Shown: positions 13,132-25,959, numbered from the stretch's first letter. The stretch is DNA of 64,000 nt from Spongilla lacustris (GCA_949361645.1 OX442416.1:2033430-2097429), one strand, 5' to 3'. Notes: a model not told the origin generated them from the sequence alone. Program-made: numbers and translations.

Positions 13132-15179
13132 AAGAGATGGAGAACACAAATCTGATGCTTCATTAGTGTATTGACAGACAGATAATAAAAGTAAAATTGT
13201 TTAATATCTGCATACCATCAACTGCAATTAAGGGCTATGGCAGCACACATGACATTGTACAGTTTTCCTCTTTAAACATGTTTGAGCAAGTAGTCTGGAC
13301 AGGTTTAAACAAAACATCAAAACTTCTCGTTGTTGCCCATCTGTGAACACACAGTGCAGAATATAATGACATAGCAGTGAAAGGTATACAAAGCATTCTC
13401 TTTGCACCTGTGCATGCGGAAACATGTTTATACAGTAATAGCAGCTATACTGTATAAACATATGAATCTGCTAAAATAATAACTCAAAGCATAACGCATT
13501 AGCAGCCGGTTCAATATGCACTATTTGATCATTCCAATGGAATATACATGTATAGGCCATGGCTGAAAATGTCATAAAAAATGGCTCCATCATCAAATTC
13601 ATCGTACAGGCTATTTAATAAATAATTGCATCTGCACATTAATTACTCGCATAAAGTGTGAGGATAATAAAGACATCGCTAAAACGCATAGTGATCATTG
13701 GATAGTGGATCCAATGATTCTGCATTGGTCCACACAGAAAGGTAAAGGTTGAAATTGCACAATACTGCTCTCCACACATACATGTCACTATAAAGTAACC
13801 ACATGATGATATATTGTGCGTGTTTCTGTTGCTAGAATAATGTTGTCATTTTTTACTGCATTATACATTTGTACATGTTGCAGAGTGCAATTCCAAATCA
13901 TGCATGATAAGCAAATCCATTTCTTCCACATAAGCCACATGGGGGTGTACTCAGTTTCAATTAAGAGTCAGTGGACACATCCCACGTGAAGAGATACTCT
14001 TCCCTAAGCCGTTATTCCTGTGAATACCTCCTTTATTGGCATCACACCAGTTCTCTCTATAGCCGGACATAAAGTGCATTGCATGTAAAAACATACACAA
14101 TGATACACACATACACACACATACAGACATAACCACACACGCACACGTTCATGTTATCGGCTGCACTTGTATTGTTACATTTACATGTATTGAAAGGTAA
14201 GCATACAGTTTTGAAAGAAAGGGCCACTAGCACTTGTGCAATCAATGCTCATTGTACATATAGCAATATGTCAAATAGCCACAACTATTTTAATGTGGTT
14301 GGCCATTGTCTCTGTTGCAGGTGCTGGCTAATAACTCAAGCTAGCAGTGTTATTGCTATTTCATCAGCAATTAATTAAATGAGATCAATTAACCTCATTG
14401 CTCCACATGCCTCTGCAATAGGAATTTCACCAATGTACTTCACATTTTGAAGAGACCTTCAAACTTATGCATGCATCAGTGCTTTGACCAAAAGCTTGAT
14501 ATTTTTAAGATCTATATTTGCACCAAATGAAGCCAAAAGGAAGGTCTTGCGGCCCTCCCACACCTACCGGGGCTGCTGTTATGCAAAGTTTGCCATTTTG
14601 CACTACACAGTCAATATTAGCTGTTGAGACATATGGAAACTGGTATGGAGCAAGAAAGCTCATGCAGGTGTTAGGCTAGCTTCTTGCAATGCCACTATAC
14701 TAGTAGCTTCCAGCCACAAGAGAGAAGTCCTGACAGAAGAAATACTTGGTAGGCTCAACATCACCCTCACCCAAAATTAAGCTCTATAGTTTGGGCTGGT
14801 CTGGGTAGATGTTCTCTGCAAGACCAAGATCATTCAGTTTGAGGTATCTTTGGAGCATATTGGATTGCCTGGACTAATCCTGTGCATAAGCATATTTATA
14901 GAATTAGTTAAAATTTGCACATGTTGCAGAGTGTAATTCCAAGTCCGCTTGAGGAAGTAAAGTTATTTCTTCCACAGATGGGACAGCAACCCACTTGAGG
15001 ACGCAAGTCAAATTCTCTGTCTGGTGCTTGCCATTGGGCAGTATGGGAGGTGGCAGCTGTTCCCCCACATCGGGCCGTCGCATATCCTCTACCTCAATTG
15101 TCTAGGGTGAAATTGTGAAATGGTAATTTGGGGGGGAAATAGGAGTGGTCACATCCCAATAGATGCCCACCATACCCCA

Positions 15180-15420
15180 TTAGTAACCATCTGCAGCTGA
15201 GTTATGTGTTTCTTCAACTCTATATTCTCTTCCCTAAGCCGCTGCTCTTGGGAATATCTTGCCTTCTTCAAATCAGAGATCTGCCCCTCCAGCACTGCAC
15301 ACCTTGCTGAAAGTTCATACTTCTCCCTCTCCAAAATGATGTTCTCCCTGTTCTTCTGTTCTAGCTCCTTCTTGTTGGCATCAAGTAGCCGCAGCAGTGA
15401 CCTCTTCTCTTCCAAAGCAA
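15180..15420 (-). CDS. coiled-coil exon of an unidentified gene
   Basis: An open minus-strand stretch bounded by an acceptor (CTGACAG at 15421) and possible donors (GTATGG or GTTACT near 15180). The peptide is highly charged with heptad-like leucine spacing (LLRLLDANKKELEQK, LEREKYELSARCAVLEG, LREENIELKKHITQL), a clear coiled-coil. The paralogous stretch in copy 1 is frame-broken, so this is the better preserved copy. I do not recognise the protein. It could be a real exon or the less decayed of two pseudogene copies. Confidence 0.5.
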
Positions 15421-15679
15421 CTGTCAGCTAGCCTTCAGTTTCTACAGCCAGACATATGATATACGAAGATGTACAAAGATGTACAAAGATGTACAGAGAT
15501 GTAGGATGTAAAGTGTATGTACATCTTAGTGCACATGTATATACACACCTGCACATGTACACACACAAACACACACACACACAAACACACACATACTCAC
15601 ACACAAAACATGCACATACACAAAACACACGCACACATTGCACATGTAATAACATTGAGGGGGAGGGGTCATCACTTTG

Positions 15680-15800
15680 AATATCTTAAGTCCTTCAGCC
15701 TCCCTCTCATGGGCTTCCTTCTCACTGTTGGCTATTGTGGTAGCCATCTTTTGCTGTGATCTTATTTCATCGCGTGAAAACAAAACAAAGCTAACTTAAC
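15680..15800 (-). CDS. possible upstream coiled-coil exon
   Basis: Minus-strand peptide with SRDEIRSQQKMATTIANSEK and HEREAEGLKIF, charged and helix-prone like the exon at 15180-15420. A possible acceptor lies near 15800. A further short piece, ELEANMGLQAEH, occurs at about 15825-15865. Copy 1 has a stop in the equivalent frame. Boundaries are uncertain. Confidence 0.4.
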
Positions 15801-16194
15801 ACATACCCAAACTCCCACTTATAATATGTTCAGCTTGCAACCCCATGTTTGCTTCCAGCTCCTTCATTGTCTAGTCAAGCACAGCCTTATACCTTATAAG
15901 AGGTGGGCACATGTCATAATCAAATGTCACTGTAGGTACTGCATATCACCAACCTTCTATGCAGGTTTTGTTCTTCAGCCTGACGTGTGCCCACTAGTGC
16001 TTCAAGCTCCCTCTTGTGCCTTATACAGTAGCAGACAATGTGTGCACAGGTTAGCATATAGTATATAACAATGGTCGGGTCATTTCACGGTTAATTGTAC
16101 CACCCTAAATACCTTACGTTCCCACATTGAATACCGTATCCCATATATATTCCCCCAAGTGTAATACACAAAATTGCAGTATATATATATATAT

Positions 16195-18775
16195 GGAACG
16201 TTCTATGCGATTTTGATGCTTGTGAATTTATATATATAGCATCCAATTCAAAGCGCTATATCTTTCACATGATTTGAGCTCTTGACTTCCTATTTTCAGC
16301 ACTTCATACTACACCATTTCTCTATGCTAAAATATATTTTGGGGTTTTGCACTTACTCCGTGCCAGTATTGCAACGTCCGATACCCCACCGGGTTCAAAC
16401 CCACCATAACTTTCGGTAGGAGTAATCAAATCGCTTCAAATTCGGTTTGTAGGTAGGGAGGTCCTATACCTATTGATTTGTTCTGTTCGTTAATTTTCAT
16501 GCCATCCGTTACGGAGAAACAGCTGTGCAAAGTAAGTACACGTTTCCCGCTCGAATCGCGCCTTTATATGTGCACGGAACAGTTTCCATTCTCCGGAGTG
16601 CATGAATATTCAACTATTCCTATAAGGTCACCAAACAAATGGGCGGCTGAATTGTAGTGCTTGTTACGGTTGTTTTTCGGTGTAGATAAACGATATGGTG
16701 ACGTATAACACGAGTGAAGGCGAGCTCGTCGAGTTTCACTGAATCAGTCGGCGGATGAGTTCGAACTGTACGAATACGACGATCGATATTCAAAATACAT
16801 TGGACGAGGATGGAGAGATTGAGAAAGGTAGTGATGGCGGTCGTACCACTGACGATGGTGGTTGTGTTAGTGATAGGGAGTGAGCAGCCCCTAAATTACC
16901 AAAAGAGCCACCAGCCCAACCCCCACATAGCCAGGGGCTAATGGGGTTAGGCCCTTCACTGCAAGTTCCCTCAGCAGCCCTGGGGCCAAAGAGGCCATCC
17001 CCACACAGCAGAACCACAAGCCCCCATACTGCAAGTGCACACTATATACCTTTGGAACCATTAAGCCCCATGCTGCAATTTAAATTATTAATAATAGCCT
17101 CACATTCCAAATAGTGGAGCCAACAAGTGGAATTAACAGGCCCCATAATTCTAGCAAGGGAGCCACCAGCTAAGCTGGTCAATGGAGCTAGCATCCACAA
17201 TGCCAGTGGAGACACCAGCCCTCTCGCAGAGATGTAGCCCCCACAATAATGCCAGGGAGATGCCAGCTATCAGGCTGCAAATGGAATCAGCATCCCCAAC
17301 CATTTCAGGGGAGCCATGAACTACATGTACCAACAATACGTGATGACCTCACTAACAGATCAACCATTAGCCCTCACTCCGCAAGTGGATATAACAGGCC
17401 CCACACCCGGGGGCTCGTCCAATGCAAGTTGAGTCAGCTGGGACCCCCCACACAGTAGAACAACCAGCCCCCTCACCGCAAGCTCATGAACAATAGCAGC
17501 GGAACCTGTAAAGTCTAAACTTAATAGCCTCGCACTGCAGTCAGCAGCCCATGGAACCACTCTTACTGAACACCCTCAGCTACCCAGGGCCAATGGGGTA
17601 GCCTCCACAGTGTCAGTTATGACGCCACCCCAAGTTGAGTCAGCAGCCCCCACACAAACAAGGGCCTGTAGGGCCAGCTTCGCACAGTAGAACCACCAGC
17701 CCCTCTCTGCTCACTTCAAATGGAGCCACCAGACCCTCTACCAGTATACACTGCAAGTCCAGACAGCAGCCCACACCAGTGGAGCCCTCTCACAGATGGA
17801 GCCCAGCAAGGAAGTACCAGCTGCCACACAACCAGTGGTTAATCGAGCCCCCAGAATAATGCCAGTGGAGAAACCAGCCCTCACACTGCAAATGGATTCA
17901 GCAACCCCAAAAATATCAGGGGAGCCATGAACTACATGTATATGTACTTGCCCCCACTACCCGTCCTTCAATGAAAGAGGGGCCAATCAGCCAATGGACC
18001 ACCAACCCTCCTCATTGGTCAGGGGACATGTACCAAGAACAACTTAACAGGCCCACCACACACTGGTGCCAGCCCTCGCCCCTCCCCCCCCCCCCCCCCC
18101 CCCACCCCACCTCTTCTCACTACCTGTCCTTTACTGCAAGTTGCATCAGCAGTCAAGGGGCCAATGGGGCCAAGAACTACCACTCCCCCTCACTGCAATC
18201 ACACACTACGTACCTTTGGAACCAACCAATAACCCAAGTGAAATCCATACTGCAAAACCTGACCCCCACACTACCAGCAAGGGAGCACCAGCTGCCACAC
18301 AACCAGAGGATCAATGTGGCCCCCACTTAATGCCAGTGGAGAAGGCAGCCCTCACACTACAAATGGAGTCAGTAACTCCATGCAACAATTTCAGGGGACA
18401 TGTGCATGTACGCACATGTACCAATGGAATCACACATGCCTCACCAATGGAACCAGTGGAGCGTTTAGCCCTCACAGCAAGTGAACTTATTACTTAGCAG
18501 TCCCCACAACGCCCCCTCCCACTACCTGTTCTTCATTGAATGAGGGGGCTAATGGGACCATCCCCACACAGTACAACTACCAGCCTTCCTCATAGCAAGC
18601 CAATGGAACCATTAACTCCTAAGCTGCAATTGAACTTAATAACCTCACACTGCAAGTCCAGTCAAAAGCGCTGCACAACCAATGGAGCCACCAGCCCTTC
18701 CACATATGGTGTTATTAGACCATTCACTGCCAGCAGGAGGGTCAATGGGGCCCCCATAACAATGCTCATTGACCC
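16195..18775 (+). repeat. giant foldback, left arm
   Basis: Inverted counterpart of 21975-24643. Contains the block shared with the small foldback (ATTTGTTCTGTTCGTTAATT near 16478, CCGTTACGGAGAAACAGC near 16506, CGAATCGCGCC near 16552) and then the minisatellite from about 16880. Near 16695-16870 it can be read as short acidic peptides with stops. The inverted copy keeps this sequence almost unchanged, so it could be a residual 5' region of a lost gene. Confidence 0.8.
16880..18770 (+). repeat. degenerate ~58 bp minisatellite, block A
   Basis: Units are variants built from words such as CACTGCAAGTGGA, TCAGCAGCCC, CCACACA, AATGGAGCCACCAGCCCT. Units are diverged from one another, but the order of variants is the same in blocks A, B and the right arm, so the whole block was duplicated rather than each unit expanding independently. 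The many proline/threonine/serine ORFs are translations of the repeat. Confidence 0.85.
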
Positions 18776-18778
18776 TGG

Positions 18779-19416
18779 TTCAAGATACATTGGTCAAGGA
18801 TGATGGCGGTCGTACCACTGACGATGGTGGTTGTGTTAGTGATAGGGAGTGAGCAGCCCCTAAATTACCAAAAGAGCCACCAGCCCGACCCCCACATAGC
18901 CAGGGGCTAATGGGGCTAGGCCCTTCACTGCAAGTTCCCTCAGCAGCCCTGGGGCCAAAGAGGCCATCCCCACACAGCAGAACCACAAGCCCCCTTACTG
19001 CAAGTGCACACTATATACCTTTGGAACCATTAAGCCCCATGCTGCAATTTAAATTATTAATAATAGCCTCACATTCCAAATAGTGGAGCCAACAGGTGGA
19101 ATTAACAGGCCCCATAATTCCAGTAAGGGAGCCACCAGCTAAGCTGGTCAATGGAGCTAGCGTCCACAATGCCAGTGGAGACACCAGCCCTCTCGCAGAC
19201 AGATCATCAGACCCCCACACTGCCAGCAGGGATGTAGCCCCCACAATAATGCCAGTGGAGATGCCAGCCCTCAGGCTGCAAATGGAATCAGCATCCCCAA
19301 CCATTTCAGGGGAGCCATGAACTACATGTACCAACAACACGTGATGACCTCACTAACAGATCAACCATTAGCCCTCACTCCTCAAGTGGACTTAACAGGC
19401 CCCACACCCAGGGGCC

Positions 19417-19451
<35 letters not shown>

Positions 19452-21460
19452 TTTCGTTCAATGCAAGTTGAGTCAGCTGGGACCCCCCACATAGTAGTAC
19501 AACCAGCCCCCTCACCGCAAGCTCATGAGCAATAGCAGTGGAACCTGTAAAGTCTACACTGCAACTGAACTTAATAGCCTCACACTGCAGTCAGCAGCCC
19601 ATGGAACCATTCTTACAGAACACCCTCAGCTACCCAGGGCCAATGGGTTAGCTACCACAAAGTCAGTCAAGACGCCACCCCAAGTTGAGTCAGCAGCCCC
19701 CACACAAACAAGGGCCTGGGGCCAGCTCCACACAGTAGAACCACCAGCCCCTCTCTGCTCACTTCAAACGGAGCCACTAGACCCTCTACCAGTACACACT
19801 GCAAGTCCAGACAGCAGCCCACACCAGTGGAGCCCTCTCACAGATGGAGCCCAGCAAGGAAGTATCAGCTGCCACACAACCAGTGGTCAATCGAGCCCCC
19901 AGAATAATGCCAGTGGAGAAACCAGCCCTCACACTGCAAATGGATTCAGCAACCTCAAAAATATCAGGGGAACCATGAACTACATGTATATGTACTTGCC
20001 CCCACTACCTGTCCTTCAATGAAAGAGGGGCCAATCAGCCAATGGGACAGTACAACCACCAACCCTCCTCATTGGTCAGGGGACATGTACCAAGAACAAC
20101 TTAACAGGCCCACCACACACTGGTGCCAGCCCTTGCCCCTCCCCCCCCACACCCCCCCTCTTCTCACTACCTGTCCTTTACTGCAAGTTGCGTCAGCAGA
20201 CCAGGGGCCAATGGGGCCAAGAACTACCACTCCCCCTCACTGCAATCACACACTACGTACCTTTGGAACCTGCAACCAATAACCCAAGTGAAATCTATAC
20301 TGCAAAATCTGACCCCCACACTGCCAGCAAGGGAGCACCAGCTGCCACACAACCAGAGGATCAATGTGGCCCCCACTTAATGCCAGTGGAGTAGGCAGCC
20401 CTCACACTGTAAATGGAGTCAGTAACCCCATGCAACAATTTCAGGGGACATGTGCATGTACGCACATGTACCAATGGAATCACACATACCCCCCTTCAAA
20501 CACTACCAATGGAACCAGTGGAACATTTAGCCTGTCCTGTAGGCAGCTCTACACAAACATTGGAGCTACCAGTCTTCTCACAAATAGAGTTATCATACCC
20601 CCACACTGCTAGCAGAAATGTGGCCCCCACAATAATGCCAGTGGAGATGCCAGCCATCACACAGCAAAAGGAGTCGGCATCCCCAACAATTTTAGGGGAG
20701 CCACTAACTACATGTATCGATAACACATGCCCTCACTACCAGATGAACCATTAACCCTCACTCCGCAAGTGGACCTAGCAGGTCCCTCGCACTGGAACCA
20801 GCCCACCCCCCCACCCCCCCCCCCCCCCACTACCTTTCTATTGCTGCATGTAAGTTGAGTCAGCAGTTGTGGGGCCACTGGGATGAACCACCAGCCCCCT
20901 CACCTCAAGCTCGTGAACAATACCAGTGGAACCTGTAAAGTGTTCCCTAAAACTGAACTTAATTAGTAGCCTCACATGTCAATGCAGTCAGCAGCCCATG
21001 CATGACTTATGGAACCATTCCAGGGCCAATGGGGTTGCCTCCACAAATCCAGTGAAGACGCCACCCCAAGTTGCATCAGCAGCCCCCACACAAACAGGGG
21101 CCTGTAGGGGCCAGCTCCACACAGTAGAACCACCAGCCCCTCTCTACTCACTTCAAATGGAGCCACTAGACACACTGCAAGTCCAGTCAGCCATCAGCTG
21201 CCACATAACCAGGAGTCACCCCACAATAATGCCAGTGGAGACCCCAGCCCCCTGAACTACATGTACCAACACAGCCACACATTCCCTGCTTCCCTGCTCC
21301 TAACACAACACATGGTACCAGTGGAACCATTAGCCCTCACTGCAATTGGACTTAGCACTGGAGCTAGCCTTCCCCCCCAAACTGCATATGGACTTGGCAC
21401 CCGGACACTTTTAGGGGAGCCATCATGTTTATTACCAGTCCCCATTGGAGCCACTAACAA
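18779..21460 (+). repeat. minisatellite block B, direct repeat of block A
   Basis: Begins with AGATACATTGGTCAAGGATG, matching the start of block A at 16793 (AAATACATTGGACGAGGATG), then follows the same variant order for about 2 kb before adding further units to 21460. The offset between blocks is about 1.99 kb. A poly-C run at about 19419-19451 interrupts it where block A has a short sequence. Confidence 0.85.
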
Positions 21461-21464
21461 ATAG

Positions 21465-21974
21465 AAACACAACTACTGAAGTTGCCTTTCATTTGCAGTG
21501 TGTTCATGTGTATACCTGTTGTCTGTATCTGTTTATCTGAGGTTTAGTGAAGCCTTGTTATTGGCGGGTGAATATCATTACCTGCCCTATCAGTACAGAT
21601 TTTGGGTGGTCTGCACCCATGGTAGTTGGTTTATATAGGCAAGCAAGGCCTACAAGAAGGTTTGAGTTGTACATTTCTTTTCTAAAATGTACATGTACCC
21701 TCTTGCTGGAAACTAGTGCTTTATGTACATGTAGTAATAAGTACCATTTTAAATGTCATAAAAAGTAACAAGTGGAATATACAACTGCATGTAAATTGCA
21801 CACGTAGGCACAGTCCATAAAGGCAACAATATTATGCATCACACCTTGCTTTCTTCCCAAGTGAAGTTAGCAGACCCCACACTTTCAGCAAAGTCACCAG
21901 CCTCCTCACTACCTCACTACCAGTGTAACCCACACATTAAGGGCAACCATTTGTAGAGTATGGGCATTATTAGG
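21465..21974. other. core of the giant foldback
   Basis: Non-repetitive sequence between block B and the right arm. No ORF of note; the longest plus frame (73 codons, 21547-21768) has no recognisable motif. It would form the loop if the arms paired. Confidence 0.6.
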
Positions 21975-24643
21975 GGGGCCCCATTGACCCTGGTTGTGTG
22001 CAGCTGCTAGCTCCACTGCTGGCAGTGAATGGTCTGATAACACCTTATGTGAAAGGGCTGGTGGCTCCACTGGTTGTGCAGCACTTTTGACTGGACTTGA
22101 AGTGTGAGGTTATTAAGTTCACTTGCAGTGTGGGAGTTAATGGTTCCATGGGCTTGCTATGAGGAAGGCTGGTAGTTGTACTGTGTGGGGATGGTCCCAT
22201 TAGCCCCCTCCTTCAGTGAAGGACAGATAGTGGGGGGGGGGGGGGAGGTTTGTGGGGACTGCTAAGTAATAAGTCCACTTGCTGTGAGGGCTAAAAGTTC
22301 CACTGGTTCCATTGGTAGTGTTTGAAGGGGGGCATGTGTGATTCCATTGGTACATGTGCGTACATGCACATGTCCCCTGAAATTGTTGCATGGGGTTACT
22401 GACTCCATTTGCAGTGTGAGGGCTGCCTTCTCCACTGGCATTAAGTGGGGGCCACATTGATCCTCTGGTTGTGTGGCAGCTGGTGCTCCCTTGCTGGCAG
22501 TGTGGGGGTCAGGTTTTGCAGTATTGATTTCACTTGGGTTATTGGTTGGTTCCAAAGGTACGTAGTGTGTGATTGCAGTGAGGGGGAGTGGTAGTTTATG
22601 GCCCCATTGGCCCCTGGATTTCTGATGCAACTTGCAGTAAAGGACAGGTAGTGAGAAGAGGGGGGGTGGGGGGGGGGGGAGGGGCGAGGGCTGGCACCAG
22701 TGTGTGGTGGGCCTGTTAAGTTGTTCTTGGTACATGTCCCCTGACCAATGAGGAGGGTTGGTGGTTGTACTGTCCCATTGGCTGATTGGCCCCTCTTTCA
22801 CTGAAGGACAGTTAGTGGGGGCAAGTACATATACATGTAGTTCCTGGCTCCCCTGAAATTTTTAGGGTTGTTGAATCCATTTGCAGTGCGAGGGCTGGTT
22901 TCTCCACTGGCATTATTCTGGGGGCTCGATTAACCACTGGTTGTGTGGCAGCTGGTACTTCCTTGCTGGGCTTTCCATCTGTGAGAGGGCTCCACTGGTG
23001 TGGGCTGCTGTCTGGACTTGCAGTGTATACTGGTAGAGGGTCCAGTGGCTCCATTTGAAGTGAGCAGAGAGGGGCTGGTGGTTCTACTGTGCAAAGCTGG
23101 CCCTACAGGCCTTTGTTTGTGTGGGGGCTGCTGACTCAACTTGGGGTGGCGTCATGACTGACTCTGTGGAGGCTACCCCATTGGCCCTGGGTAGCTGAGA
23201 GTGTTCTGTAAGAATGGTTCCATGGGCTGCTGACTGCAGTGTGAGGCTATTAAGTTCAGTTGCAGTGTAGACTTTACAGGTTCCGCTGCTATTTTTCCTA
23301 AACTTGCGGTGAGGGGGCTGGTTGTTCTACTGTGTGGGGGGTCCCAGCTGACTCAACTTGCATTGAACGAAAGGGGGAGGGGGGGGGGGGGAGTTAGCCC
23401 CTGGGTGTGGGGCCTGTTAAGTCCACTTGCGGAGTGAGGGCTAATGGTTGATCTGTTAGTGAGGTCATCACGTGTTGTTGGTACATGTAGTTCATGGCTC
23501 CCCTGAAATGGTTGGGGATGCTGATTCCATTTGCAGCCTGAGGGCTGGCATCTCCACTGGCATTATTGTGGGGGCTACATCTCTGCGAGAGGGCTGGTGT
23601 CTCCACTGGCATTGTGGACGCTAGCTCCATTGACCAGCTTAGCTGGTGGCTCCCTTGCTAGAATTATGGGGCCTGTTAATTCCACTTGTTGGCTCCACTA
23701 TTTGGAATGTGAGGCTATTATTAATAATTTAAATTGCAGCATGGGGCTTAATGGTTCCAAAGGTATATAGTGTGCACTTGCAGTAAGGGGGCTTGTGGTT
23801 CTGCTGTGTGGGGATGGCCTCTTTGGCCCCAGGGCTGCTGAGGGAACTTGCAGTGAAGGGCCTAACCCCATTAGCCCCTGGCTATGTGGGGGTGGGGCTG
23901 GTGGCTCTTTTGGTAATTTAGGGGCTGCTCACTCCCTATCACTAACATAACCACCATCGTCAGTGGTACGACCGCCATCACTACCTTTCTCAATCTCTCC
24001 ATCCTCGTCCAATGTATTTTGAATATCAATCGTCGTATTCGTACAGTTCGAGCTCATCCGCCGACTGATTCAGTGAAACTCGACGAGCTCGCCTTCACTC
24101 GTGTTATACGTCACCATATTGTTTATCTACACCGAAAAACAACCGTAACAAGCACTACAATTCAGCCGCCCATTAATTTGTTTGGTGACCTTATAGGTGT
24201 GGTTATCACGCCCTATAGGAAAGTTGAATATTCATGCACTCCGGAGAATGGAAACTGTTCCGTTGCACATATAAAGGCGCGATTCGAGCGGGAAACGTGT
24301 ACTTACTTTGCACAGCTGTTTCTCCGTAACGGATGGCATGAAAATTAACGAACAGAACAAATCAATAGGTATAGGACCTCCCTACCTACAAACCGAATTT
24401 GAAGCGATTTGATTACTCCTACCAAAAGCTATGGTGGGTTTGAACCCGGTGGGGTATCGGACGTTGCAATACTGGCACGGAGTAAGTGCAAGACCCCAAA
24501 ATATATTTTAGCATAGAGAAATGGTGTAGTATGAAGTGCTGAAAATACGAAGTCAAGAACTCAAACCATGTGAAAGATATAGCGCTTTGAATTGGATGCT
24601 ATATATATAAATTCACAAGCATCAAAATCGCATAGAACGTTCC
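21975..24643 (-). repeat. giant foldback, right arm
   Basis: Reverse complement of the left arm, including the minisatellite (about 21975-23960) and the terminal ~650 bp. Differences include altered poly-G lengths near 22230, 22665 and 23372 and scattered point changes such as TTCGAACTG versus CTCGAACTG. Confidence 0.82.
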
Positions 24644-25959
24644 AATTATATATATATATATAATATATATACCCTATATTGTTCCATTTATTAAATATGG
24701 CTATCTGCATAATTAATTATTTTGATCAACTTTGTTGGTTTGGGGGATCATTGCTTGTGTGTCGTTTTGTTCAACATTTCTGTACTAGATGATGGGTATC
24801 ATATGGATGTACCCATCAGATGTGATATTGGTTAAAGTGTGCTGATGGGGTTAATGTACAATGTATGTCATGCATTTTAATAAGTTTGAAGGTAGCTAAT
24901 AATATAGCCCAAATCACACTATTTATTTATTTTTAAGGACAGCTCCTGCAACATTATACTCTTAGCTGTTTTAAAATCTTTGGGAATAGCTGGGATACCT
25001 CTTTGAAGGCTAGCAGCCATTTTGCTTGCCTCCCCAAAATGTTTTGATTTTCAGTGATCCGTTTTATTTATTTATTCTATATGCATGGTATTTGGCGGGT
25101 CGTATGGAATAAGGTAAGCAATTGTTCAGTTTGTGCTATAACGTAATTATAACTGCTGGTTCTGCACATGCCACGGTATAGGATTGCGTACATGTAAGTA
25201 TACGGAAATTATTGTGTGAGCAATAAGTTTATGAAAATGCGTCCGACTATGACCAAATTTACAATCGAATACGTATAGCCAGTAAGTGGCCGCTTATATA
25301 CAATTATACTGATCGACGCATGCCTTAAAATAGAACTACATGCTTGTGCATGATATCATAATTTGCCCCATATCATCAATGTGTGATAAAGGTTAAAGCA
25401 CGTGGGCCAACCAGCTAGAAAACAATGCATGTATACATAATTAATTATACATATACCTTGACGTGAAATATGGACATGCAATCATCCAAACTCCAACGGG
25501 CCCGAATTAGCATTTTTTAATTAACTCACTTCTACTCAAGTTACTAGTACATGCTCTCTGTCCATCACAAATTATAGGCAGTAGGTGAGAACTATTGACA
25601 TGCAAGGGGAAACGGCATTTATTTATTGCTTCGTTTGATATGTAATGTTGCCCTGACGCGATGATCGCAGTGGGTACATGTAAGTGTTTCTATACGGGCG
25701 GGAGGGGTAAGAGTGCTATGCAGCGATTTCTGCACGAAATCTCTCTTAAATTTATCATACATGTAGATATTGGAGTAGAGGGATTGGGAACCGAGCCAAA
25801 TAACACCAATGAACGTCCCCAGTCTTTTCATCTTGAGAAACGTGCAATGGTGGTCCCTGTTGGAGAATCAGAATTGTATACTGGTATGTACGTTATAAAC
25901 AAATCTAATTTGTCTAACGTTGTGCTTAGTAGGCGCTGTGATGTCTGCTATAGTAGATG

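Larger units (their letters stand above)
16195..24643. mobile_element. giant 8.45 kb foldback element with minisatellite arms
   Basis: The outer ends are GGAACGTTCTATGCGATTTT and its exact complement. About 2.6 kb at the left (16195-18775) is repeated in inverted orientation at 21975-24643. The first ~600 bp of each arm is unique sequence; the rest is a degenerate minisatellite with a period near 58 bp. A second, direct copy of the minisatellite block starts at 18779, and a ~500 bp core (21465-21975) separates it from the right arm. The element splits an AT-rich TATA tract that is continuous in copy 1 (11130-11150), so it is an insertion; the AT tract hides the target duplication. No transposase is visible. 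The arms differ by scattered substitutions and indels, so this is not a simple assembly fold. Confidence 0.82.
13132..25400. repeat. tandem segmental duplication, copy 2 (split by the giant foldback)
   Basis: 13132-16194 and 24644-25400 together match copy 1. The continuation after the split runs from ATATATACCCTATATTGTTCC (about 24665) into the sequence shared with 11140 and 11983-12500 (TATCTGCATAATTAATTATT, CTTAGCTGTTTTAAAATCTT, GCGGGTCGTATGGAATAAGG). It lacks the retrotransposon and the small foldback found in copy 1. An extra 180 bp around 24780-24950 is specific to this copy. Confidence 0.85.

Noticed and set aside
16880..24000. Many proline/threonine/asparagine ORFs on both strands
   Set aside because: They translate the ~58 bp minisatellite of the giant foldback. 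They shift frame between units and mirror each other in the inverted arm.
24019..24348. 109-codon plus ORF in the right arm
   Set aside because: No recognisable motif, and it runs antisense to the better conserved acidic reading; probably chance.
16195..24643. Giant palindrome as an assembly artefact
   Set aside because: Not fully excluded, but the arms differ by scattered substitutions and homopolymer lengths, an extra direct block is present on one side only, and the flanks rejoin to match an uninterrupted paralog.
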